Both the position numbers and the translations under genes were made by a program. A stretch of DNA of 64,000 bases. It comes from Arthrobacter sp. zg-Y1171 (GTDB lineage Bacteria; Actinomycetota; Actinomycetes; Actinomycetales; Micrococcaceae). This document shows, piece by piece, positions 50,610 through 58,583 of the stretch. The DNA is taken from the NCBI RefSeq assembly GCF_025244845.1, contig NZ_CP104264.1, forward strand, positions 2,728,001 to 2,792,000, written 5' to 3'. How positions within the stretch are numbered: the stretch's first letter is position 1; each line of letters starts with the position of its first letter. Below the pieces are notes generated by a model that was given only the letters and a program-made list of their open reading frames with translations, did not search any database and was not told the DNA's origin.

Positions 50610-51827
50610 TCACCGCGAAACGCCGGGATCTGCGGGGTTTCCGGCGTCGCCCGGGCCTGCGTCGGCGTGGCGGACCAGCGCATCGCGTTCGAGCACGTCG
50701 CGCTGCAGTTCACCGCGCAGCACCTCGGACTGTTCCTCCAGCTGCGGTGTTCGCCGGGTATAGACGTGTTCAAACAGCGCCAGCGGGTCCGGTTCAACGT
50801 CGGCATTCAGGCCCTCGCGCATGGCTGCCGCGAGCGCTTCGGCCGCCGCGGCCAGGTCATCCTCGCGTGCATCATCGAGTAGTCCGCGGCCGCGCAGGTA
50901 GGTGCGGGTCCGGGCCAGCGGGTCCCGGGGCAACCAGTCCTGCACTTCTTCCGCCGAACGGTACCGGGTGGCGTCATCCGCGTTGGTGTGGGCCTGCATG
51001 CGGTAGGTATGTGCTTCCACCAGTGCCGGTCCGCCGCCTTCGCGTGCCCGCAGCACTGCCGCACCCAGGACGGAGAGGAGGGCGCCGACGTCGTTTCCGT
51101 CCACCCGCTCCCCCGGCATGCCGTATCCGATGGCTTTGTGGGCCAGCGACGGCGCCGCGGACTGGTTCTTCAGCGGCACCGAGATGGCGTATTCGTTGTT
51201 CTGGATGAAGAACACCACGGGCACGTGGAACACCGCGGCAAAGTTCAGCGCTTCGTGGAAGTCGCCCTCGCTGGTGGCACCGTCACCGCACAGGGCAAGC
51301 ACCACGGTGTCCTCCCCCTTGAGTTTCGCGGCGTGCGCAACGCCGACGGCGTGCAGCAGCTGGGTGGCCAGGGGGGTGGCCTGCGGCGCCACCCGGTGCT
51401 CGTACGGGTCATATCCGCTGTGCCAGTCTCCGCGCAACAGCGTCAGCACCTGCAGCGGGTCCACTCCGCGGGACATCACGGCAACACTGTCCCGGTATGT
51501 GGGAAACAGCCAATCCTGTGTTTGGAGCACCGCAGCGGCGGCTACCTGGCAGGCTTCCTGCCCGTGGGAGGAAGGGTAGACGGCCAGCCGTCCCTGACGC
51601 ACCAGGGCATTGGCCTGGTCATTGATGCGCCGGCCCGCCACCAGACGGGCATAGGCATCCAGCAGCATGTCATCGGCAGGCATCGCGTATCGGGAATCCT
51701 GGCGGGCTGCGCCGCCGGCATCGATCAGCTGGACGGGGACGTCCGAGGGCAACAGGGCATCGACGCTCCCGGAACCGCTTTCTGTGCCAAAGGCAGCCTG
51801 GCGGGTCCTGTCGGTAGAGATGGTCAT
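50610..51827 (-). CDS. bkdA1: branched-chain 2-oxoacid dehydrogenase E1 alpha subunit
   Basis: ThDP-dependent decarboxylase subunit of 405 residues. The ThDP motif begins LALCGDGATSEGDFHEALNF (near 185) and ends VVFFIQNNEYAISV (near 208). YPSSHGQEACQVAAAAVL near 88 and AHTNADDATRYRSAEEV near 285 (phosphorylation-loop equivalent) fit. Start ATG 51827 has SD GGAGG six bases upstream. It leads the bkd operon, divergent from the Lrp/AsnC gene, with an inverted repeat between them. Confidence 0.9.
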   Translation of the reverse strand: MTISTDRTRQAAFGTESGSGSVDALLPSDVPVQLIDAGGAARQDSRYAMPADDMLLDAYARLVAGRRINDQANALVRQGRLAVYPSSHGQEACQVAAAAVLQTQDWLFPTYRDSVAVMSRGVDPLQVLTLLRGDWHSGYDPYEHRVAPQATPLATQLLHAVGVAHAAKLKGEDTVVLALCGDGATSEGDFHEALNFAAVFHVPVVFFIQNNEYAISVPLKNQSAAPSLAHKAIGYGMPGERVDGNDVGALLSVLGAAVLRAREGGGPALVEAHTYRMQAHTNADDATRYRSAEEVQDWLPRDPLARTRTYLRGRGLLDDAREDDLAAAAEALAAAMREGLNADVEPDPLALFEHVYTRRTPQLEEQSEVLRGELQRDVLERDALVRHADAGPGDAGNPADPGVSR

Positions 51828-51884
51828 CGCGAGCCTCCGTCCGCAGTGCCGCGGCATCCTTGCACGCGGAACTTCTGTCTTGCC

Positions 51885-51890
51885 AGTATG
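51885..51890 (-). promoter_or_regulatory. -10 box of the bkd operon
   Basis: CATACT on the minus strand, about 58 bases before the bkdA1 ATG. The -35 is weak. Confidence 0.35.
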
Positions 51891-51951
51891 CTTTCGGGCG
51901 CTGAATTGTTACCAGCATTCCCCGAAATCTTGGACGCCAGCGGCCTGCGGG

Positions 51952-51992
51952 AGTAATCTGATGGACACCTTGCAAATGTGACGCAGATTACT
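51952..51992. promoter_or_regulatory. operator candidate between bkdA1 and the Lrp gene
   Basis: AGTAATCTG (51952-51960) and CAGATTACT (51984-51992) are exact inverted nine-base arms with centres 32 bp apart, about three helical turns. The site touches the Lrp gene's ribosome-binding region and lies upstream of the bkd promoter, which fits an Lrp/AsnC regulator. Confidence 0.6.
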
Positions 51993-52002
51993 TGGGGAGA
52001 GC

Positions 52003-52464
52003 GTGGACATTATGACTACAACGCAGGTGCAGGCGCTGGATGACATTGACCGGAAGATCCTGGCCGTCCTGCGGGCCGACGGCAGGGCCTCGTTTACCGC
52101 CGTCGCGCAGGCGGTCCATATCTCCCGGGCGCACGCCTACTCGCGGATTGCCCGGCTCACCGAGTCCGGAGTCCTCAGCCGGTTCACCGCGCTGGTGGAT
52201 CCGGAAAAGGCCGGTCTGGGCTCCTCGGCGTATGTGACGCTGAAGGTCCGCCAGCACGCCTGGCGGGAATTGAAGGACCGGCTCAGCGAGGTGCCGGAGA
52301 TCCACCACATTGCCCTGGTGGGCGGCTCGTTCGACGTTATCGTGCTGGTCCGGGCCGAGGACAACGTTCACCTGCGCAGGGTCATTTTCGACCAGCTGCA
52401 GTCCATGCCGGGTGTCCTGGACACTCAGACGTTCCTGGTCTTCGAGGAACGCGATACCCGCTAG
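52003..52464 (+). CDS. bkdR: Lrp/AsnC-family regulator, likely bkd regulator
   Basis: A 153-residue Lrp/AsnC protein. The N-terminal helix-turn-helix covers about residues 12-60 (LDDIDRKILAVLRADGRASF, VAQAVHISRAHAYSRIARL). The C-terminal RAM ligand domain follows (LGSSAYVTLKVRQHA, IALVGGSFDVIVLVRA). It is divergent from the bkd operon; Lrp-type BkdR activators are known in Pseudomonas and Streptomyces. Start GTG 52003 or ATG 52012; GGGGAG lies just upstream of both. A terminator follows 18 bases after the stop. Confidence 0.85.
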   Translation: MDIMTTTQVQALDDIDRKILAVLRADGRASFTAVAQAVHISRAHAYSRIARLTESGVLSRFTALVDPEKAGLGSSAYVTLKVRQHAWRELKDRLSEVPEIHHIALVGGSFDVIVLVRAEDNVHLRRVIFDQLQSMPGVLDTQTFLVFEERDTR

Positions 52465-52482
52465 CGGCGCAGCAGGGAAGGT

Positions 52483-52518
52483 AAAAAGCAGGGCCCGCAA
52501 CTGCAGGCCCTGCTTTTT
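52483..52518. terminator. bidirectional terminator after the Lrp gene
   Basis: AAAAAGCAGGGCC (52483-52495) and GGCCCTGCTTTTT (52506-52518), perfect 13-base arms, T-tract on both strands, between the Lrp gene and the convergent DUF6480-like gene. Confidence 0.92.
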
Positions 52519-52592
52519 CGTCCGCTTTTTATGTCTGCCCGGACGCAGCCCGGGCTGCTTCGTTAGCCAAGCGGTTCATCCAGTCCGGCAGG

Positions 52593-52841
52593 TCAGTTTT
52601 CGTCATGGCCCTGGTCGGTGCTCATCTGGTCCTCCGCCGGAGGGGTCTCTCCCGGAGGAACGCCGCCGCCGGGCTCGAGGCCGGTGATGTTGCCGTCCAT
52701 CGGATCCGGATTGGTGCTTCCGGCCTTGGCCTCGCTGTGGACATGGTTCCCGGTGCCCTCCTGCGTATCGGAGCCCTTTTGCGCATCCTTCGGCTTATCC
52801 GGGTTCGCCGGGTCATTGTTCGGGTTATAGCTTTCGGCCAT
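52593..52841 (-). CDS. DUF6480-like small disordered protein
   Basis: An 82-residue, very polar protein rich in Asn, Pro, Gly, Asp. The stretch [20 protein letters not shown] near the C-terminus matches what I recall of the DUF6480 family, small actinobacterial proteins of unknown role. ATG 52841 has SD AGGAGG eight bases upstream. An upstream start would add 20 Arg-rich residues that do not fit. A palindrome lies 53 bases upstream. Looks like a stress-type disordered protein. Confidence 0.7.
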   Translation of the reverse strand: MAESYNPNNDPANPDKPKDAQKGSDTQEGTGNHVHSEAKAGSTNPDPMDGNITGLEPGGGVPPGETPPAEDQMSTDQGHDEN

Positions 52842-52893
52842 ATTCCTGCCTCCTCGGTGTCTCAGGGTTCTCCAGCGCCGGCAAGCACCTGTT

Positions 52894-52907
52894 GTAAGCA
52901 TGCTTAC
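52894..52907. promoter_or_regulatory. 14-bp perfect palindrome GTAAGCATGCTTAC
   Basis: Located about 53 bases upstream of the DUF6480-like start, in the 122-bp gap after paaG. A minus-strand leader of that length would place it near a promoter. Candidate operator; the binding protein is unknown. Confidence 0.5.
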
Positions 52908-52963
52908 GAGTTACCTCCAAGGTAGTCCGGTGTCCACCGCATCACAAGCTGAGCAGGAACACG

Positions 52964-53731
52964 TCAGCCCTGGAAAACGGGCTTGCGCTTGGCCAGGAAG
53001 GCCTTGAACCCCTCCGCATAGTCGGGTGTTCCGCTGAGCTTTTCCTGCACGGTGTTCTCCGCATCGAGAGCCTCCCAGAAACCCAGCCGCCGGTCGCGGA
53101 TCTGTGCCACGAGTTCCCGGGACGCGGTAAAGGCCTGCGTGGGACCGGAGGCGACGCTCAAGGCCGTGGCACGGGTGCGGTCCAGCAGTTCGGCGGGGTC
53201 CATGGCGCGGCTGAACAGTCCGGCAGCCACCGCTTCCGCACCGCTCATCAGTTCCGCCGTGTAGATCAGGTCCAGCGTGCGGTGCGGCCCCAGGCGTTCC
53301 GTGAACAGCCAGTGTCCACCCGAATCCAGCGCCGCACCCAGGTTCGCGAACGGCGAGCCGATCTTCGCATCGGCAGCTACGTAGACGACGTCGGTGGCCA
53401 CCAACAATCCGAGCCCCACTCCCAGGCACGCACCCTGGGCAGCAGCGAACGTCGGCGCGGGAAAGGCGGACATTTTCTGCAGCAGCGGCAGCAGGGCATC
53501 CACGAGGTAGCCGCGGGCATCGTCGTGGTCCGGCGAGACAGTGGAAAGGTCCCGCCCTGCACAGAAGCTCCTGCCCTCACCCCGCAGCAAAAGCGCCCGC
53601 ACGCCCGCGGCAGCGGCGTCGTCGTACGCCCGGCCCAGGTCCGCCAGGGCGCGGGCGTCCAGGGCGTTGAGTTTCTGCGGGGCGTTCAGGACCACTTCGG
53701 CCACGCCGTCGTGGATATCGAGTTCAATCAA
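52964..53731 (-). CDS. enoyl-CoA hydratase/isomerase, PaaG-like
   Basis: A 255-residue crotonase-fold protein. GRSFCAGRDLSTVS (near 54) and AAQGACLGVGLGLLVATDVV (near 98) form the two oxyanion-hole segments; ANLGAALDSGGHWLF near 128 holds the aspartate position of PaaG-type isomerases. The most probable role is the oxepin-forming isomerase or a hydratase step of phenylacetate breakdown. It starts 9 bases before paaE stops being upstream on the minus strand (paaE stop 53741, this start 53731), so it ends the paa operon. Confidence 0.8.
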   Translation of the reverse strand: MIELDIHDGVAEVVLNAPQKLNALDARALADLGRAYDDAAAAGVRALLLRGEGRSFCAGRDLSTVSPDHDDARGYLVDALLPLLQKMSAFPAPTFAAAQGACLGVGLGLLVATDVVYVAADAKIGSPFANLGAALDSGGHWLFTERLGPHRTLDLIYTAELMSGAEAVAAGLFSRAMDPAELLDRTRATALSVASGPTQAFTASRELVAQIRDRRLGFWEALDAENTVQEKLSGTPDYAEGFKAFLAKRKPVFQG

Positions 53732-53740
53732 CGGGTGCTC

Positions 53741-54874
53741 CTAGAAGTCGTAATCAACGGTCACCTCCGGGCTGGTGGGCCGGCTCTGGCAGGTCAGCAC
53801 GTAGCCGCGCTCCAGTTCCTCCGGTTCCAGCGCGTAGTTCTCCTCCATGTCCACCGTGCCGGAAACCAGCTTGGCCCGGCAGGTTCCGCAGACACCGCCG
53901 GCACAGGCGAAGGGCACGTCCGGGCGGACGCGGAGGGCTGCGTTGAGCACGGATTCCCGGGCGTGCACCGGGCTGGCCACCTTGCCCTGCAGCCCGTCAA
54001 GCCGGAAGGTGATGTCGAAGTTCTCGCCCGAGCTGTCGGGCAGGACCGGACGGCCGGCGGAACCTTCCGGGCGGTCGGGACGCCCGGTGGTGAAGAGTTC
54101 AAAACGCACCCGGGCCGGGTCGACCCCGCGTTCGGCGAGCGCATCACGGCACAACTGCACCAGGTCGAACGGGCCGCAGAGGAACCACTCATCGACAGCT
54201 GCTGCAGGGAGCACCGAGTCGATCAGGGTGGTGAGCTTCCCGGCGTCGAGCCGTCCGCTGAGGAGCGGCGAAATCCGCTGCTCGCGGGAGAGAACGTGAT
54301 GCAGGGCGAACCGGGACGGGTAGCGGTCCTTCAGGTCCGCCAGCTCCTCCAGGAACATCACGTCCATGGCCGCCTTGTTGGCGTAGACCAGGTCAAAGCG
54401 CGTGCTGTCGGAGGACGCCAGCACGGTGCGGGCAATTGCGATCACCGGGGTGATGCCGGACCCTGCGGCTACGGCGGCAAACACCTGCCCGTGCACCGCT
54501 TCCAGTCCAGGTTGGCCCGGGGCATGCCGGGAGATGAAACTGCCGGCCGGACTCATCACATCCAGCACGTCACCGGCCCTCAAATGCTCGTTCACCCAGG
54601 AGGAAAACAACCCGCCCAGGTCCCGCTTGACGGCAACCCTCAGTTCGCCGGGCTTCGGTTCGGCGCAGATGGAGTAGCTGCGCCTCAGTTCCGTGCCGTC
54701 CAGCACCGTGCGCAGGGCAACGTACTGTCCCGGCAGATAGGAGTAGGCCTCCACGAGCCCGGACGGCACCGCGAAGGTGACCTCGACGGCGTCTTCGGTC
54801 AACCGGCGCACTGCGGCCACGGTCAGTGGATGGAAGGCGCCGCGGCGGGCCGGCGCTTCGGGAAGGGCTGTCAT
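53741..54874 (-). CDS. paaE: 1,2-phenylacetyl-CoA epoxidase, reductase subunit
   Basis: A 377-residue reductase that passes electrons from NADPH through FAD and a [2Fe-2S] cluster to PaaAC. The FAD-binding RRSYSICAEP lies near 64, an NAD-binding AAVAAGSGITPVIAIARTVL near 130, and the C-terminal plant-type ferredoxin domain has CAGGVCGTCRAKL (near 320) and a final Cys in GYVLTCQSRPTS. It starts four bases after the paaD stop and precedes the crotonase gene. Confidence 0.93.
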   Translation of the reverse strand: MTALPEAPARRGAFHPLTVAAVRRLTEDAVEVTFAVPSGLVEAYSYLPGQYVALRTVLDGTELRRSYSICAEPKPGELRVAVKRDLGGLFSSWVNEHLRAGDVLDVMSPAGSFISRHAPGQPGLEAVHGQVFAAVAAGSGITPVIAIARTVLASSDSTRFDLVYANKAAMDVMFLEELADLKDRYPSRFALHHVLSREQRISPLLSGRLDAGKLTTLIDSVLPAAAVDEWFLCGPFDLVQLCRDALAERGVDPARVRFELFTTGRPDRPEGSAGRPVLPDSSGENFDITFRLDGLQGKVASPVHARESVLNAALRVRPDVPFACAGGVCGTCRAKLVSGTVDMEENYALEPEELERGYVLTCQSRPTSPEVTVDYDF

Positions 54875-54878
54875 GGCT

Positions 54879-55439
54879 TCAGAGCACCTTGAAGTAGTCG
54901 AACGGTTCCCGGCAGTCGCCGCACACCCACAGCGCCTTGCAGGACGTGGAGCCGAAGCGGGTCAGCTCACGGGTATTCAAAGAGGAGCACTGGGGACATT
55001 TCACGCTCAGGCCCACCCGCACGGGACCCGCAGCGGCCTGTCCCGACGGCGGCGCGATTCCGTAGGCGTCCAACTTGGCTTTGCCTGCACTGCTCATCCA
55101 GTCGGTGGTCCACGCCGGAGCCAGTTCCAGGGAAACCTGGACGCTGGGATAACCGGCAGCATCCAGGGCGGCGGCGACGTCCTGCCGGATGGCGTCCATG
55201 GCGGGGCAGCCGGAATAGGTGGGGGTAACGGCCACCAACACCCGCGCGCCGATGACCTCCACCCGCCGGAGCACACCCAGGTCCTCGATGGTCAGTACGG
55301 GGATTTCGGGGTCGCAGACCGTGGCGGCGATATCCCAGGCTGCTGCTGCGGCAGGGTCCGCCGGACGCAGCACCGAGCGTTCCACCGGGTTCTCCACGGC
55401 AGGGTCCGCCGGACGCAGGGAGGATTCCATCAGGCTCAC
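54879..55439 (-). CDS. paaD: phenylacetate degradation protein PaaD
   Basis: A 186-residue DUF59/MIP18-type protein needed for maturation of the epoxidase complex. VCDPEIPVLTIEDLGVLR (near 40) and TPTYSGCPAMDAIRQDV (near 72) are DUF59 hallmarks, and the C-terminus has a zinc-ribbon-like CPQC...CKALWVCGDCREPF. The GTG at 55439 overlaps the paaC stop (GTGA). The first 30 residues are variable and Pro/Ala-rich, with a direct repeat (LRPADPA twice). Confidence 0.9.
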   Translation of the reverse strand: MSLMESSLRPADPAVENPVERSVLRPADPAAAAAWDIAATVCDPEIPVLTIEDLGVLRRVEVIGARVLVAVTPTYSGCPAMDAIRQDVAAALDAAGYPSVQVSLELAPAWTTDWMSSAGKAKLDAYGIAPPSGQAAAGPVRVGLSVKCPQCSSLNTRELTRFGSTSCKALWVCGDCREPFDYFKVL

Positions 55440-56254
55440 CACGAGGCACCGGGATGTTCGCGGGCCAGCACCTGCATCTCGGCCAGCAGATAACCCAGAT
55501 GTTCGCTGTGCCGTCCGCGCCGGCCGCCGCCGGGAGCAGGCGGCACCGCGGGCAGGTCCAGTTCCGCTTCGCGCAGCACGCCGGCAATGTTGCCGTCGAA
55601 GGCAGGCTTCAGGGACGAGGGCAGAACGGCCCGGTCGCCGAGCGAAGCCACAAGCTCGTCGTCGTCGAACAGCTCTGCCACGTACGGCCAGGTCAGTTCG
55701 AGCGCACGGATCATCCGGCGTCGGGATTCGTCCGTGCCCAGGCCGAGCCGGAGCACCCACTGTGCGCTGTGGTCCCGGTGGTAGTCCACTTCCTTGACCG
55801 CCTTCGCCGCGATCGCTGCAAGGGTGGAATCCGTGGAATGCTGCAGCGCGCCGTACAGCTCGAACTGGTAAAAGGACACCACGAGCTGCCGGGCAATGGT
55901 GCGGGCAAAATCACCGTTGGGCTGTTCCACCAGATGCACGGAGCGGAATTCTGTTTCCTTCCGCCAATACGCGAGATCGTCCTCGGTACGGCCGTCGGCG
56001 CTGCCGGTATAGCTGAGGAAGGACCGGGCATGCCCGATCAGGTCCAGGGCAATGTTCCCCAGTGCCACATCCTCTTCCAGTTCGGGTGCCCGGGAGATCC
56101 ACCAGCCGAGCCGCTGCGCCAGTACCAGTGCGTCGTCGCCCAGGCGCAGGGCGTAAGCGGCGGCGTCGGGATCCGCACGCGTTCCCGCGGCGGCAATGTC
56201 CTCCGGCCGCAGGGCGTTGCCCGGTGTAATCCGGGTGGCGCTGTCTGAACTCAC
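55436..56254 (-). CDS. paaC: 1,2-phenylacetyl-CoA epoxidase, structural subunit C
   Basis: A 272-residue ferritin-like protein that pairs with PaaA but lacks the catalytic iron site. LRLGDDALVLAQRLGWWISR (near 36), EDVALGNIALDLIGHARSFL (near 60) and KEVDYHRDHSAQWVLRLGLG (near 145) are conserved in PaaC. The GTG at 56254 overlaps the paaB stop (GTGA). Codes within an operon where A, B, C, D and E follow in order. Confidence 0.93.
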   Translation of the reverse strand: MSSDSATRITPGNALRPEDIAAAGTRADPDAAAYALRLGDDALVLAQRLGWWISRAPELEEDVALGNIALDLIGHARSFLSYTGSADGRTEDDLAYWRKETEFRSVHLVEQPNGDFARTIARQLVVSFYQFELYGALQHSTDSTLAAIAAKAVKEVDYHRDHSAQWVLRLGLGTDESRRRMIRALELTWPYVAELFDDDELVASLGDRAVLPSSLKPAFDGNIAGVLREAELDLPAVPPAPGGGRRGRHSEHLGYLLAEMQVLAREHPGASW

Positions 56255-56685
56255 AGGTGCTTCACCCCTTCCGACTTGGTGTAGTAGGTGGCGTGGCGGT
56301 AATCCTTGCCCTGCGGGGATTCGAAGAACTGTCCCTTGGCGTCGGGATCGCTGGCGATGATGGCCGACGCCGGCACCACCCAGAGCGAGACACCCTCGTT
56401 TCGCCGGGTGTAGAGATCCCTGGCATTGCGTACCGCCATATCCGCGTCCGGTGCATGGAGCGAACCGGCATGCACATGGGACAGGCCCCGGGAGGAGCGG
56501 ACAAACACTTCCCACAGCGGCCAGGACGCAGTGGGGGTCTGTGTACCCGTTGGCGTGCCCGCAGGCTGCAGGCCACCATCGCGTACGGCACCCGGCGCCG
56601 CGCCGCCGTCGTTCCCTGCGGCCGTACCCGTGCCCGCGACGGCAGGCTTCGAACCGTCGTCGCCCGTGGTTGATCCGCCCGTCAT
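56251..56685 (-). CDS. paaB: 1,2-phenylacetyl-CoA epoxidase subunit B, N-extended
   Basis: A 144-residue protein; the last 95 residues are a normal PaaB, with WPLWEVFVRSSRGLSHVHAG (near 55) and RHATYYTKSEGVKHL at the end. The first 50 residues are an unusual Gly/Thr/Ala/Pro-rich extension. PaaB bridges the AC heterodimers. ATG 56685 follows the paaA stop by two bases. A shorter start near the conserved WPLWEV lacks an in-frame ATG or SD, so the extension is probably translated. Confidence 0.9.
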   Translation of the reverse strand: MTGGSTTGDDGSKPAVAGTGTAAGNDGGAAPGAVRDGGLQPAGTPTGTQTPTASWPLWEVFVRSSRGLSHVHAGSLHAPDADMAVRNARDLYTRRNEGVSLWVVPASAIIASDPDAKGQFFESPQGKDYRHATYYTKSEGVKHL

Positions 56686-56687
56686 GG

Positions 56688-57647
56688 CTACGCCGCCCCC
56701 GCTTCGCTGGACATCGCGCCTTCGCTGCTGTGGCCGGCCTGGCGGGCGGCATAGGCCGCCGCGGCTTCACGCACCCAGGCACCGTCTTCGTGGGCTTCCC
56801 GCCGTCGGGCCAGCCGCTGTGAGTTGCACTGGCCGCGGCCGGCGAGGACTTCGGAGAACTCGTCCCAGTCCAGCGGCCCGTGTTCCCAGCGTCCGGTCTC
56901 CTCGTTGTAACGGATATCCGCATCGGGAAGGGTCAGGCCGAGCACCTTCACCTGCTCCACAATCATGCCGACAAAACGGGAACGCAGCTCGTCGTTGGAG
57001 AAGCGTTTGATGTTCCACGCCATGGACTGGCGGGAGTTCGGCGAATCATCGTCCGGCGGTCCGAACATCATCAGCGAGGGGGCGTACCAGCGGTTGATGG
57101 CGTCCTGGGCCAGCTCCCGCTGTGCGGGGGTGCCGTTGGCCAGCTCCAGCAGGATCTCGAAGCCCTGCCGCTGGTGGAAGGACTCCTCCTTGCAGATCCG
57201 GACCATGGCCCGCCCGTAGGGACCGTAGGAGGCACGGCAGAGCGGGACCTGGTTGCAGATGGCGGCACCGTCCACCAGCCAGCCGATGGCACCCATATCC
57301 GCCCACGTCAGCGTGGGGTAGTTGAAGATGCTGGAGTAGCGCGCCTTGCCGGCAATGAGGTCGGCAGTCATTTGGTCCCGCGGGGTGCCCAGGGTTTCAG
57401 CGGCGGAGTAGAGGTAGAGGCCGTGGCCTGCTTCGTCCTGCACCTTCGCCATCAGGATCGCTTTGCGTTTCAGGGACGGTGCACGGGTGATCCAGTTTGC
57501 TTCCGGCTGCATGCCGATGATTTCCGAGTGTGCGTGCTGGGAGATCTGCCGGACGAGCGTCTTTCGGTACCCCTCGGGCATCCAGTCCCGCGGCTCCACC
57601 CGGGCATCCGCTGCAATGAGTGCGTCAAAGTGCTCTTGCCCGCTCAT
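56688..57647 (-). CDS. paaA: 1,2-phenylacetyl-CoA epoxidase, catalytic subunit A
   Basis: Ferritin-fold diiron oxygenase of 319 residues that epoxidises phenylacetyl-CoA. Diiron ligands appear in the [12 protein letters not shown] / [14 protein letters not shown] region (near 42-73, with EAGH) and [19 protein letters not shown] near 152 (second ExxH). The C-terminal [12 protein letters not shown] is conserved. ATG 57647 has SD GGAG five bases upstream. First gene of the paa operon, with a PaaR-like box 63 bases upstream. Confidence 0.94.
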   Translation of the reverse strand: MSGQEHFDALIAADARVEPRDWMPEGYRKTLVRQISQHAHSEIIGMQPEANWITRAPSLKRKAILMAKVQDEAGHGLYLYSAAETLGTPRDQMTADLIAGKARYSSIFNYPTLTWADMGAIGWLVDGAAICNQVPLCRASYGPYGRAMVRICKEESFHQRQGFEILLELANGTPAQRELAQDAINRWYAPSLMMFGPPDDDSPNSRQSMAWNIKRFSNDELRSRFVGMIVEQVKVLGLTLPDADIRYNEETGRWEHGPLDWDEFSEVLAGRGQCNSQRLARRREAHEDGAWVREAAAAYAARQAGHSSEGAMSSEAGAA

Positions 57648-57709
57648 GGTTTCTCCGCTTTCATTGCGCCGAATAGCAGTCATTCCGACCGGTAGCCGTC
57701 CCGCTGAAT

Positions 57710-57731
57710 AATTACCGACCGTTCGTTCAGG
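57710..57731. promoter_or_regulatory. PaaR-like operator upstream of paaA
   Basis: The 22 bases centred on ACCGACCGTTCG fit the motif I recall for actinobacterial PaaR (ACT-N-ACCG-NN-CG-NN-CGGT-N-AGT) at 15 of 18 defined positions. It lies 63-84 bases before the paaA ATG. No paaR gene is in the window. Confidence 0.6.
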
Positions 57732-57811
57732 ATATGGAGGCGGAATGGGCCCGTCAAGGGGCAGGCCATGTAAAACTGGTGAGTAGACGTTGCGTTGCGG
57801 AAAGGAAAGTC

Positions 57812-58411
57812 ATGGGTGTTCCAGAGCCCGACGCCGGCCGTCGGGCCATCCGCGCGGGTGTAGCTTCGGCCAGCAGCGGACCCTCGCCGGAGTTGGTCGG
57901 AACCGGACCGACGGGACGGGCGTCGGCTGCGGCCGTCATCGTCCCCACGCTTCTGGGTCTGCTGGGTTTCTTTGCCGTGTCGGCAGCCGTGACTGCTGAA
58001 GAGGCGACCGTCAGCGTCACCGTTCCGGGTCTGCTGCTGGCCCTTACCGCCATGGTGGTGGCCGGAGTCAGCCCGCTTTACGCAGTGAATCCCACCTGGG
58101 GATCCCTTCGGCGGCCGGCCCTCCTGCTGGCGGCCTGCCTCCTGATGGAGACCCTACTGTTCCTGTTCGCACCGGAGATGATCCTGTTCTCGCTGCCGGC
58201 GCTCCCGCTGGCCCTGTGCGGAGGAGGCGTCCTGCTGTCGACGAGCCTGTGGGGCCAGTTCCGCAAGGGTCCGGCGCCCGAGCCGGTGCTGCTTCCCCGG
58301 CACCAAGCCTCCGCGCGCTCCTTTACCTCCACTTTGCTGGTGGTGGCAGTGAACTGGGCACTCTTCCTCGCCGCCGGTGCACTTTGCGCCTGGCTGCTGC
58401 TGGGAGACTAG
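57812..58411 (+). CDS. membrane protein of unknown function
   Basis: A 199-residue protein with about four or five hydrophobic segments (near residues 45, 72, 100, 120 and 175). I do not recognise a family. The N-terminal 40 residues are polar. ATG 57812 has SD AAAGGA four bases upstream, which decides it over the ATG at 57734. It is divergent from paaA across a 164-bp gap that contains the PaaR-like box, so it could share that control, though no transporter fold for phenylacetate is evident. Confidence 0.65.
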   Translation: MGVPEPDAGRRAIRAGVASASSGPSPELVGTGPTGRASAAAVIVPTLLGLLGFFAVSAAVTAEEATVSVTVPGLLLALTAMVVAGVSPLYAVNPTWGSLRRPALLLAACLLMETLLFLFAPEMILFSLPALPLALCGGGVLLSTSLWGQFRKGPAPEPVLLPRHQASARSFTSTLLVVAVNWALFLAAGALCAWLLLGD

Positions 58412-58430
58412 CCTGCCGGGAACTAGCCCA

Positions 58431-58474
58431 CCCGGGGATTAACCGCCCGGGGGATTAACCGCCCGGGATTGGCC
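58431..58474 (+). repeat. short direct repeats, cccggggattaaccg
   Basis: Two near-identical units at 58431-58445 and 58446-58461, plus a decayed third from 58462, between the membrane protein and the oligopeptidase gene. The GCCC/GGGC content could also fold. Noncoding. Confidence 0.6.
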
Positions 58475-58583
58475 CACGGCCAACCTCGAGACCAACCCCC
58501 GGAGACCGGCCGCGGGGCTAAGCCGCGAGCATAACGGCAGCGCGGTCCTTCGACGCCGCCGCCGGGATGGATATATTCGAAGC

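Noticed and set aside
53282..54892. Long plus-strand frame opposite paaG/paaE
   Set aside because: Same GC-rich antisense artefact; both minus-strand genes are clear.
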